64,000 nt of DNA from CAKSQF01 sp963628435 (GTDB lineage Bacteria > Bacillota > Clostridia > Oscillospirales > CAG-272), in contig CAVGEY010000009.1 in the NCBI GenBank assembly GCA_963628435.1, positions 16,039 to 80,038 on the forward strand, in the 5' to 3' direction. The position numbers and the translations under genes were made by a program. Below the pieces are notes generated by a model that was given only the letters and a program-made list of their open reading frames with translations, did no database searches and was not told where the DNA came from. Of the stretch, positions 1 through 8,600 are shown one piece after another; within the stretch, counting starts at the first letter, position 1, and every line of letters starts with the position of its first letter.

Positions 1-729
1 CCGGCGGTAATATCCGAATTTCCCGAATACCGCAGCGGAATCGTGCTTGTAACGGGTGAAACGGGATCGGGTAAGTCGACAACACTCGCCGCGCTTCTCA
101 ATCGTATAAACAATACCCGAAAGGGACATATAATAACACTCGAAGATCCGATAGAATATATTTACTCGCCCGTTCAGTGCGTGATAAATCAGCGTGAAAT
201 CGGTACCGATACACGCAGCTATGCCGACGGTCTCCGCTCGATTCTGCGTGAAGATCCCGATGTCATACTGATAGGCGAGATGCGAGATCTTGCCACAATA
301 GAGACGGCGCTTACCGCCGCCGAGACCGGACACCTTGTCTTCGCCACTCTGCATACGAATTCGGCGGCAGACTCGATTGACCGTATGGTCAATGTTTTCC
401 CCGAAGGACAGCAGCGTCAGATACGCCTGCAGGTGTCGACCACTCTGCGTGCGGTCGTGTCCCAGCAGCTCGTTCCGCGCAAAAACGGCGGCGGACGAAT
501 CGTCGCCTGCGAGATAATGGTCGTCAATAACGCAATCAGAAATATCATCCGCGAGGGCAAAACCCCGCAGATAGACAGTTATATTACCATGAACGCACAG
601 AACGGCAGTATCACAATGGATAATGCGCTTCAGAAACTTGTCCGCGACGGTATGATTTCAAGCGAAACCGCGATTTCCTGCTGCCGTGACAGAGAGGCGT
701 TTTCCGCAAGCATTAACCGCAGATTCTGA
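1..729 (+). CDS. pilT: Type IV pilus retraction ATPase PilT, 3' part
   Basis: The reading frame is open from base 1, so the gene begins before the window and only the C-terminal 242 codons are seen. A Walker A motif GETGSGKST lies near residue 18 of the visible part, followed by the Asp box (LEDPIEY), Walker B (DPDVILIGEMRD) and a His box (ATLHTNSA). The C-terminal AIRNIIREGKTPQI segment is typical of PilT rather than PilB, because PilT carries this retraction-associated helix motif. The family forms a cytoplasmic hexamer that powers pilus disassembly. It is the first visible gene of a pilus operon, 20 bases before pilC. A PilB extension ATPase is expected upstream, outside the window. Confidence 0.93.
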   Translation, partial: PAVISEFPEYRSGIVLVTGETGSGKSTTLAALLNRINNTRKGHIITLEDPIEYIYSPVQCVINQREIGTDTRSYADGLRSILREDPDVILIGEMRDLATIETALTAAETGHLVFATLHTNSAADSIDRMVNVFPEGQQRQIRLQVSTTLRAVVSQQLVPRKNGGGRIVACEIMVVNNAIRNIIREGKTPQIDSYITMNAQNGSITMDNALQKLVRDGMISSETAISCCRDREAFSASINRRF

Positions 730-749
730 TAAAAGAGAGGTGATTTCGC

Positions 750-1949
750 TTGAAAACTTATAAATACAGAGGCCTCTCCGAGGACGGCGTAAAAGTATCG
801 GGCGTCATTCAGGCGTATGATGAATTTGAAGCTGTTTCAAGCCTGCGCGATACCTGCTCGATTATCACGAAAATCGAACCCGTAAAAGAGAGCCGTTCCG
901 CAATCGCCGCCGATAAACTCAAAATCAGCGATAAAGATTTGTCGATTATCTGCTCGCAGTTTTCGATTATCCTGACATCGGGTATGTCGATTGACAGATG
1001 TGTCGAAATGGTTGCCGCACAGGCAAAGAATAAATCAATACGGCACATGCTCGAAAAAGTTTCGGAGGATGTGTCGGGCGGATACAGCCTTGCGCAGAGC
1101 TTTTCGAATAACTGCCCCAAACTTCCCGTAACCTTTATCGAAACCGTTCGTGCGGGAGAGCAGGCGGGTACACTCGAACTCTGTTTTGAACGCCTCTATA
1201 AATATTACGATAAATCGGCGAAGACTCGCGCAAAAATCATAAGTACATTGACCTACCCCGCAATGGTGCTTGCCGTTGCCGTGATAGTCTTTATGATTAT
1301 AATGATTTTCGCCGTTCCGATGTTCACCAAAACTTTCAAAGAATTCGGAACCGAACTTCCCGCGATTACAAAAGGACTTATCGCATTTTCCGACTTTATA
1401 ACCGGCTACTGGTGGGCGATTGTCGGTGCGATTCTGCTTTTCTTCTTCATTCGTATGATGATGCGCCGTACCGAAAAAGGACGGCTCTCTCAGGCCGAGG
1501 GCAAGATTTACCGCTCTCCTCTGCGCAGACTCTATATTATGAGCGCCGCCTCTCAGTTTGCCTCCACAATGGCGACAATGCTGACCGCGGGACTGCCGAT
1601 AGTCCGCTCGCTTGAGGTGACGTCCGGCGTTATCTCGAATTACGCAGTCGCGCGCGGTATACGCTCGGTAAGACAGGGAGTGGAGCAGGGACGCAGTCTT
1701 GTCGACTGCATGAGCGAAAATAAATGCTTCCCCAAACTGCTTTCCGAAATGACCGGTGTCGGCGAACGTTCGGGTAATCTCGAACAGACTCTCACCGTCG
1801 TCGGTGAATATTTCGATAATGAAGTCGGTATCATGACCGACAGAATACTTTCCATGCTTGAACCCGCGATAACAATCGGCCTTGCGGTAATAACGGTTGT
1901 TCTGCTTCTCGCCGTTTACCTCCCGCTCTTCCAGATGTATAACTTTTAA
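750..1949 (+). CDS. pilC: Type IV pilus inner-membrane platform protein PilC
   Basis: This 399-residue protein has the GspF/PilC architecture: two cytoplasmic helical domains with the T2SSF motif (SQFSIILTSGMSIDRCVEM near residue 70 and SQFASTMATMLTAGLPIVRSL near 270), and three hydrophobic segments near residues 165-190, 218-236 and 370-395. Platform proteins couple the PilB/PilT motors to pilin insertion or removal. Translation starts at a TTG codon preceded by AGAGAGG eight or nine bases upstream; no in-frame ATG fits better. Length and position after pilT are normal for clostridial clusters. Confidence 0.95.
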   Translation: MKTYKYRGLSEDGVKVSGVIQAYDEFEAVSSLRDTCSIITKIEPVKESRSAIAADKLKISDKDLSIICSQFSIILTSGMSIDRCVEMVAAQAKNKSIRHMLEKVSEDVSGGYSLAQSFSNNCPKLPVTFIETVRAGEQAGTLELCFERLYKYYDKSAKTRAKIISTLTYPAMVLAVAVIVFMIIMIFAVPMFTKTFKEFGTELPAITKGLIAFSDFITGYWWAIVGAILLFFFIRMMMRRTEKGRLSQAEGKIYRSPLRRLYIMSAASQFASTMATMLTAGLPIVRSLEVTSGVISNYAVARGIRSVRQGVEQGRSLVDCMSENKCFPKLLSEMTGVGERSGNLEQTLTVVGEYFDNEVGIMTDRILSMLEPAITIGLAVITVVLLLAVYLPLFQMYNF

Positions 1950-1974
1950 GTAGAAGCATGATTTTCGGTATCGT

Positions 1975-2022
1975 TTGTCTGTTTTCAACCCGCAGACAAT
2001 GTATACATACAGACTTTATAAA
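1975..2022 (+). promoter_or_regulatory. Hairpin and possible weak promoter before the major pilin gene
   Basis: A 7-bp inverted repeat TTGTCTG / CAGACAA (1975-1981 and 1993-1999) lies between pilC and pilA. It has no U-tract. CAGACA (1993-1998) and TATAAA (2017-2022), 18 bases apart, could make a promoter that lets the pilin be made in excess of the operon. Both are read by eye and weak. Confidence 0.3.
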
Positions 2023-2044
2023 ATAATCGGAAGGAGAACTTCTA

Positions 2045-2425
2045 ATGAAACTTAACAGAAAAGGTTTTACCCTTATGGAAATGCTGATCGTTGTAGCGAT
2101 CATCGCAATCCTTATTGCTATTATGATTCCGACATTCACGGCTCAGCTCGAGAAAGCTCGTGAAGCAGCAGACCTTGCCAACATTCGTGCTGCATACGCA
2201 GAAGCTATGGTTGAATATCTTGACACGGGTGCAGCAGTATCCGTTGAATCTGAAAAAATGACACAGTCTAATAGCACTTGGGACAATATAACATGGCCTG
2301 AATACCTCGGCACAGCGGTTGCACCTGAAAAAGGCAAAACCGTTACAGTTAACGTTGCAGCTGACGGCACAGTTTCGGTTAATGTCACAGGCAGCTCAAC
2401 AACAACAACACCTGCTGGTAACTAA
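2045..2425 (+). CDS. pilA: Type IV major pilin precursor
   Basis: The 126-residue product has a class III prepilin signal: a short basic leader MKLNRKG, cleavage after Gly7, then FTLMEMLIVVAIIAILIAI with Glu at mature position 5. This hydrophobic helix both anchors the prepilin in the membrane and packs the fibre core. The following helix (TAQLEKAREAADLANIRAAYAEAM) and a short beta-rich C-terminus fit a small Gram-positive pilin. The last residues are Thr-rich and lack the Cys pair seen in many Gram-negative pilins. A strong Shine-Dalgarno GGAAGGAG precedes the ATG. PilD, encoded next, should process and N-methylate it. Confidence 0.93.
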   Translation: MKLNRKGFTLMEMLIVVAIIAILIAIMIPTFTAQLEKAREAADLANIRAAYAEAMVEYLDTGAAVSVESEKMTQSNSTWDNITWPEYLGTAVAPEKGKTVTVNVAADGTVSVNVTGSSTTTTPAGN

Positions 2426-2483
2426 TATAACCATCATACCAATTTGTTTTCGGCTTATGTCGAAAAAGTGAGCTCATGATTTT

Positions 2484-2512
2484 CGCAGGGGCGGAGGGTT
2501 GCCGTCCCTGCG
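2484..2512 (+). promoter_or_regulatory. Stem-loop after pilA
   Basis: An 11-bp stem (CGCAGGGGCGG / CCGTCCCTGCG, one G-U pair, 7-base loop) lies in the pilA-pilD gap. No T-run follows, so it is more likely to protect the 3' end of a pilA message or cause partial termination than to stop the operon. That role is inferred. Confidence 0.4.
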
Positions 2513-2536
2513 GCTTAAATCGGAAAGGAAACGACT

Positions 2537-3385
2537 ATGCTGCACCTGTCACTCGGACTTGACATCTATATAGCTTTTATCTCGTTCGTTCTCGGTGCCT
2601 GCGTCGGCTCTTTCCTTAACTGTATGTCATGGCGCATTGTTCACGGTATGTCGCCTCTGAAAGGCCGCTCTGTCTGCGATGTCTGCGGGCATACACTGTC
2701 CGCGACAGACCTCGTCCCGATTTTCTCTTATCTTTTTCATCGCGGAAAATGCCGCTATTGCGGCGCGAAACTCTCGTCAGCTCATCTTTTTGCCGAAACG
2801 CTGACCGGACTTGTCTTCCTGATTTTTGTTTTCAGATATGATATTTCGCTCCAGCTTCTCGAAATGCTGCTTTTTGCATGTATTCTGCTCGCCTCATCCT
2901 TCGCGGATCTGGAGGGGTATATCATTCCCGACCGCTATGTAATCGCCGGAATAGTTCTGCGTATACCTTTTTATTTCCTGCTGCCCGATTTTCGCGGGAA
3001 TCTCATCGATTCTCTTATCGGCGGATTTGCCGTCGGCGGCGGACTTCTCCTTCTCGTTCTTGTTTACGAGAAAATACGCAAAATCGAGGCGATGGGCGGC
3101 GGTGATATAAAACTGCTTTTCGTTACAGGTCTTTATCTCGGCTGGGCGAAGAACATTCTCTGCCTGCTTCTTGCCTGCCTGCTCGGAATCATATTCGCGC
3201 TGGTGACGCAAAAGATAAAACAGAAGAAAAACGCAAAAAAATCTAAAAAGAATAAAAAGAAAAAAGCCGATGCCGATGATGCCTCCGAAAAGATTTTCCC
3301 GTGGGGGCCGTCAATAGCGGCTGCGGCGATAATCGCACTGCTCGTCGGCGATAAAATAATAAAAGCATATCTGCAACTTTTTTAA
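2537..3385 (+). CDS. pilD: Prepilin peptidase / N-methyltransferase PilD
   Basis: This 282-residue polytopic membrane protein of the A24 aspartic peptidase family cleaves prepilin leaders after Gly and methylates the new N-terminus. Visible marks are the N-terminal GACVGSFLNC segment, the zinc-binding CDVCGHTL and CRYCGAKL pairs near residues 49-80, a first catalytic Asp in SSFADLEGYIIPDRY, and the second in the GGGD motif (AMGGGDIKLL). About eight hydrophobic stretches are present. An unusual Lys-rich cytoplasmic stretch of about 25 residues (nt 3205-3280) interrupts the last two membrane segments. Position after pilA fits its substrate. Confidence 0.93.
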   Translation: MLHLSLGLDIYIAFISFVLGACVGSFLNCMSWRIVHGMSPLKGRSVCDVCGHTLSATDLVPIFSYLFHRGKCRYCGAKLSSAHLFAETLTGLVFLIFVFRYDISLQLLEMLLFACILLASSFADLEGYIIPDRYVIAGIVLRIPFYFLLPDFRGNLIDSLIGGFAVGGGLLLLVLVYEKIRKIEAMGGGDIKLLFVTGLYLGWAKNILCLLLACLLGIIFALVTQKIKQKKNAKKSKKNKKKKADADDASEKIFPWGPSIAAAAIIALLVGDKIIKAYLQLF

Positions 3386-3413
3386 TCTTCTCGGAAAGTG
3401 AGGGTTCTGTACT

Positions 3414-4400
3414 ATGGGCCGAAATCTAATCGCATTTGATATTGGTGAATCTCAGGTCAAAATCGCATGGTATAATGGGAACACAAGAAAAAAGACGGTC
3501 TGCGCCCCTCTGATTGACAATCTTGTGTCTGGCGGAGAAATTCTCTCTATGGATGCAATGGCCGATTTTCTTCGTGATATCGTAAACGAGAATCATATTC
3601 CGCACGCATCAGCGGCGGTTATTCTTCCGGCGTCTCTCGTATTTACCCGTAATATCGATGTGCCCGCAATGACCGATTCACAGCTCGGATATAACCTTCC
3701 TTATGAATTTAAGGACTATCTTACCGAGGAAAAGAGCAGCTATTATTTCGATTATGCCGTACAGGAACTCGTAAAAGACGAGCAGGGAAACGCAAGCCAG
3801 ATGCATCTGTTTGCCTGCGCCGCACTTAAAAAGACGATTGCCGATTACCGCGAAATGTTTCATCGCGCGGGCTTCCGTCTTAAATCGGTTATTCCGGAGG
3901 AATCGGCGTATGCCGCACTTCTCATGGCTGCGCCCGAAGTCGAGGGCGATACCTGCTTTCTCGATATAGGCTATAATGCCGTTCGTATGCTCTTCTACAG
4001 AGGCGATTCGTTCGTTACCCGCCGTACCGTAAATCTCGGTACCCGCGATTTGGTGCAGACACTCTCCGAACTGCGCGGAGTCGATACTCACATGGCACAT
4101 GAGCATCTGCGCAGCAACTACGAAAACGCGCTGAATGAACCCGCGCTTCTCGATTTGTATCATAATATGGCGGTCGAGATAATGAAGGTTGCAAACTTCT
4201 ATAATTATAATAACCGCGAGCAGATGCTGAAACGCATATATCTGTGCGGCGGCGGTACCGCGATTACACCGCTTCGCGACGCCATATCCGAGCTTACCGA
4301 TTTCGAGCTCTGCTCGGCGGCAGACTGGATGCCGTCAAGCGCCGATATCGAAAGTCCGTGGCTTTATGTTAAAGCCGTCGGCTGCGCGTTGCAGGCATAA
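3414..4400 (+). CDS. pilM: Type IV pilus assembly protein PilM
   Basis: The 328-residue soluble protein has the actin/FtsA-like fold signature of PilM: an N-terminal phosphate-binding IAFDIGESQVKIA, a middle CFLDIGYNAVRMLFY strand-turn, and a C-terminal IYLCGGGTAITPL adenosine motif. PilM binds ATP at the cytoplasmic face and holds the N-terminus of PilN, linking the motor to the membrane alignment complex. The gene is followed after 12 bases by the pilN-like gene, the conserved order pilM-N-O. Confidence 0.88.
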   Translation: MGRNLIAFDIGESQVKIAWYNGNTRKKTVCAPLIDNLVSGGEILSMDAMADFLRDIVNENHIPHASAAVILPASLVFTRNIDVPAMTDSQLGYNLPYEFKDYLTEEKSSYYFDYAVQELVKDEQGNASQMHLFACAALKKTIADYREMFHRAGFRLKSVIPEESAYAALLMAAPEVEGDTCFLDIGYNAVRMLFYRGDSFVTRRTVNLGTRDLVQTLSELRGVDTHMAHEHLRSNYENALNEPALLDLYHNMAVEIMKVANFYNYNNREQMLKRIYLCGGGTAITPLRDAISELTDFELCSAADWMPSSADIESPWLYVKAVGCALQA

Positions 4401-4412
4401 GGAGGCGCTCAG

Positions 4413-5012
4413 ATGAATAATATTTTAACCAAACCGATTAAAATCAAAACCGAAAAATATCCGACAAAGCGCCGCGTAAATCTCGCAAAACGCGAAAATA
4501 ACACTCAGAATCTTGTTATGCTTATCATCGGAATCGCGCTGATTGCCGTTCTTTGCTTCCTCGTTACGAAAATCGGCGTAATCGATCAGTTCGCAAGACT
4601 TCGCGAAGCCGAAGGCGAATATAATAAGGTACACAATCAGCACGTGGAACTGGATAAAGCCATTGAAGATTATCCGAATGTCGAACATGAATACCACACC
4701 TATTCGAGAAAATGGATGACAGGCGAAAACGGTGTTGCCGTGTCCGTCGACCGTCTTAAAGTGCTCGATCTGCTTGAGGCACGCCTTATGTCATGCGGAA
4801 CGGTCAACTCGTTCGTCGTAGACGATGATGTCGTAATAGCAAAGATGTCGGGTATGAACCTTGAGGAAATTTCGGCGATGTTTGCCGAACTTCAGCGTCA
4901 GCCGATAGTTAAGAACGCGGTGCTTACAATCGCTTCGACCGCGCGGGATGCCGACGAAAAACTTGATTTTTCGATAACAGTCAAGCTTCAGCCGGAAGAG
5001 GAGGAGAAATGA
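4413..5012 (+). CDS. pilN: PilN-like pilus assembly membrane protein
   Basis: This bitopic protein of 199 residues has a basic cytoplasmic N-terminus (about 30 residues), one transmembrane helix (LVMLIIGIALIAVLCFLV, residues 34-52), a coiled-coil stretch (FARLREAEGEYNKVHNQHVELDKAIED) and a small extracytoplasmic ferredoxin-like domain. That is the PilN plan, although sequence conservation is low and the call leans on synteny between pilM and pilO. The stop codon overlaps the next start as ATGA, indicating translational coupling. Confidence 0.75.
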   Translation: MNNILTKPIKIKTEKYPTKRRVNLAKRENNTQNLVMLIIGIALIAVLCFLVTKIGVIDQFARLREAEGEYNKVHNQHVELDKAIEDYPNVEHEYHTYSRKWMTGENGVAVSVDRLKVLDLLEARLMSCGTVNSFVVDDDVVIAKMSGMNLEEISAMFAELQRQPIVKNAVLTIASTARDADEKLDFSITVKLQPEEEEK

Positions 5013-5551
5013 TGACACGTGCCTTTACGACTCGGGAGAAAATTCTTCTCGTTGTTCTTGCGGTAATGATTATCGCAATCGCTTATTTCAAACTCATTCT
5101 TGAGCCGATTAACGACTCGATTGCACAGTATCAGTCCAATGCCGATATCGAGCAGGATGAAATAACACAGGATACAATCACCCTTACCCGTATGCGCGCA
5201 ATGCAGAAAGAGCTTGACGAGCTGAAAGAATCGGGAAATAATAAACCCCTGCCGGCGTATGATAATGCCGATGCGCTGCTTGTCGAACTCAACACAACGC
5301 TTAGCAGCGCAAGGAGCTATTCGCTCAATTTCGGCAGCACATATACGCTGGAATCGAACACATATATTGTTTGCCGTCCGCTCACGCTCGTTTTCAAAGC
5401 CGATGATTATTCGACGGCGCGCAGTATATTGAATACTCTGCACGAGAGTGATAATATTAACCAGATATCCGACTTGTCGATAAACTTTAATAACAGCGAT
5501 TCGAGCGTCGATGTAACGCTCAGTATCAGCTATTACGAGCTTGTCGGTTGA
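5009..5551 (+). CDS. pilO: PilO-like pilus assembly membrane protein
   Basis: This 180-residue bitopic protein has a transmembrane helix at residues 9-29 (ILLVVLAVMIIAIAYFKLIL), a coiled coil (residues 30-75) and a C-terminal alpha-beta domain, as in PilO, which dimerises with PilN beside the platform. It starts inside the preceding gene (four-base overlap) after GGAAGAGGAGG. Assignment rests on size, topology and gene order rather than on a strong motif. Confidence 0.72.
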   Translation: MMTRAFTTREKILLVVLAVMIIAIAYFKLILEPINDSIAQYQSNADIEQDEITQDTITLTRMRAMQKELDELKESGNNKPLPAYDNADALLVELNTTLSSARSYSLNFGSTYTLESNTYIVCRPLTLVFKADDYSTARSILNTLHESDNINQISDLSINFNNSDSSVDVTLSISYYELVG

Positions 5552-5562
5552 TATGCAGACAG

Positions 5563-5593
5563 ACCGGAACCCGTTTATTAGGTCCCGGTTTTC
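5563..5593 (+). terminator. Possible weak terminator or attenuator before the giant pilin gene
   Basis: A nine-position stem with one mismatch (ACCGGAACC / GGTCCCGGT, 9-base loop) is followed by only four or five T residues. It separates pilMNO from the giant prepilin gene and could lower its expression. A CCCGTTTATT direct repeat occurs in the loop and again near 5653. Confidence 0.35.
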
Positions 5594-5681
5594 CGCATAT
5601 ATTGAATTAAATTTATTTTTGTCGAAATTTTGAAATTTCAACCCGATTCGGTCCCGTTTATTCGGCATGGAGGGAAAAGAT

Positions 5682-8600
5682 ATGAACAATAGGAAAGGAT
5701 TTCGTAAAAACCGTCTGCGTGCCGGCTTTACACTTGTAGAGCTGGTGGTCGCCGTCGCTATTTTGGCGGTGCTTGTAACCGTTACCATGTTTTCATTGGT
5801 TTCGATACGCAAACAGCTTCGCCAGAAGGAGCTTGACAGCAAGGCGGAAACAATCTATGTGAGCGCGATGTGGCGGATGACCGAACTGCGCGCCTCGGGC
5901 TACGAAGTTCTTTATCAGTATACAGACGGCGGCAACGGAGTAAAAAAACTCGGTGTCGTTCCGGTTGACGCGGATTCGAACACCGAACTGCGCGATGATA
6001 CGCTCTGTTATATCGAATCGTCGAAGACAGGCGGCGTAACAGGCGAAGCCGCATCCGCACTTCTGCCGGTTGACAGTCTGGATGAGGAACTCCGCTCAAA
6101 TCAGTGGCATATAGAATACGATCCCGAAAGCGGAAGTATATACGGTGTATTTTACAGTGAATCGGGCGATATTCCGAATGACGCGGGCGAACTTGATAAC
6201 CTTCGCATAAAAAAACGCAGACTTGCGGCAGGCGCGACCGTCGGCTATTACGGCGGCGACCTCTCTCAGATAGAATCGACCGAATCGCTTTTCCCCGGTA
6301 TAACCGTCGAAAATAAAGAAGAACTTACGGCAACATTCTATTGCAATAACCCCACGACAAACGGAAAGCTGACATTCGAGATAACTCTTTCGGACGGCAC
6401 AAACAGCTATAAACGCACGATAAAGCATGATGAGCTGACACAGGTAACCGCGCGTACCTATAAATATGTCTGGACGCTCGACAGCTTAAAATCGGATGCA
6501 TCACGCTTCTATGAGCAGACCGAGCATAAACTTGCCTGCGGCACAAAACTGAATATTACGCTTAAAGCAAGCAGTTCGGATACCCTTGTGGATGACGTAA
6601 CCGTCGATACCGCGACAAACAGTCTGTTTGCCTACCGTAAGGAAATGTCATCCGATACCGCAGTGATTTCGTACGCGCGTCATCTGCAGAATCTTGACAG
6701 TGACTCGCGCGTATCCTCGAAAATCACGAAGGCCGTTCAGATAAGCGATATATCATTCGAAGATAATATAAACGACGACACCGACTGGTACTCGCTTTAC
6801 GGTGACGATTTCAAGCCGATTGAAAACGACAGCCTGACCTCTTATGACGGGCAGTCGTCGGCAGGCGATTCTGAACTGTCTACGGCAATTTATTCGCTTC
6901 ATATACAAAACTCGGATAATACCGAGGCGGGACTTTTCCGCACATTCTCCGGCGAAATCAAAAATGTCACGCTGACGGGTACCCGTATCGATAAGGGCAG
7001 CGATGTCGGCGGACTTGTCGGCAAGGCGGACGGTAAACTGACCGTCGAAAACTGCCGTGTCTACCTGAGTGCGGTAATGGGCGATCTCGATAATATCGAA
7101 ACGGCCGAAGCCGTCGAAGAACTCGAACCGCAGATTTGCGGTGATACCGTCGGCGGACTCATCGGACGCAGCACCGCGTCTGTTTCAATCAAAAATTCGT
7201 TTGCCGCAACCGTTATAAAAGGCAATACATACGCCGGCGGACTTGTCGGAAAGGTTGACGGAAAACTTGCAGCAGCTGACATTTATGCCGACTGCTACCT
7301 TGTATCGAAGACAACCGGCGGACTTTTCGGCACATCATCAACCGATTCGTCGATTGAAATTGAAAATTTCTACGCCGTCGGCTATCAGTCGGCATCTGTC
7401 GGCGAGGCGGGAATTGTATACGGTAATATCAAATCGGCAAAGAACGGATATTCCGCCTGCAGCTTCACGACATCCGCGGGACTTACCGTCTATTCTACCG
7501 CAAAATCGGGTGATATGTCGAATGTCTATTACCTTTCGGGCGGAAATTCGGTTGAAGGCAGCTCATATATCTCGTATGAAGAACTGAGCAAAAACGGCAC
7601 CGAAAAACTCGGAAATGAGTTTACCGCCAATTCGGGCGATGCCACCTATCCGTATAATCTGCTCGAACAGGGACTTTCCACATATTCTTATCCTCGACTC
7701 TCGACTCTTGACCACTACGGCGACTGGCAGGCCGAATTCGAGTCGGGCAGACTCGTATATTTCGAACGCTATGCCGACGGAAGTTACGGCTTCGAAGGTG
7801 CAAACCTTTCTACTCTTTCAAACAGCAAAGTTGCGGTCGGTGACGGCTATGCGATTGCCTATACATCCGAAACAAGGCCGGACGCGTCTGCTTCTGTAAC
7901 CGTTAAATACGGCAAGAATGAGGACAGCCTGACATTTACCGCAGATACACAGTATGAAGTCGTATACGACAATACGACATATTGCCTTGTCCCGCTTCCG
8001 AAGAAAGTGTCCAATCCGACACTTGATAAGTCTGTCGAAAGCTTCTATCAGAAGATTACGGTGGCGGATGACGGCGGCGAAACCGAATATTACTATAACC
8101 CGTATTTCGCAAAGACGGTCACAACCAATGATAAAACACCCGATGCTCCGTCTGTGATTTATGTCCGTACGGCGCGTCAGCTTTACGCGATGAGCCTCTA
8201 CTATAATAAATATGCCGACGAAACATTAAAGAGTACATTCAGTCAGGAACTTGACATCGATTACAGCGGCTACCTCTGGAATGAATATTCGTCGTCAGCT
8301 ATCGTAAGACAGGCTCCGATTGACGGCGAAAACGGCTTTGTCGCGGCGTATAACGGAAACTGCCATACAATAACCGGAATATCGATTGAATCGACCGCCG
8401 CCGATACCGGACTTTTCGGAACGGTCGGCTCGAAGGGATCGCTTCAGAATATCTTCCTGACAGGACGTGTCGGTAAAGAATCGGTATCCCGCCGCACAAA
8501 TAACGGCGTTGCGGCATACGGCAGCCGTGATTCGTCCGAGATCGGCGCACTTGTCGGCGTCAATAACGGAACGATTACCAACTGCTCTGTGAGCGGCTAT

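Noticed and set aside
1035..1988. Long minus-strand open frame (317 codons) opposite pilC
   Set aside because: It mirrors pilC in the complementary strand, has no ribosome site or plausible protein sequence, and is rich in His/Arg as shadow frames are here.
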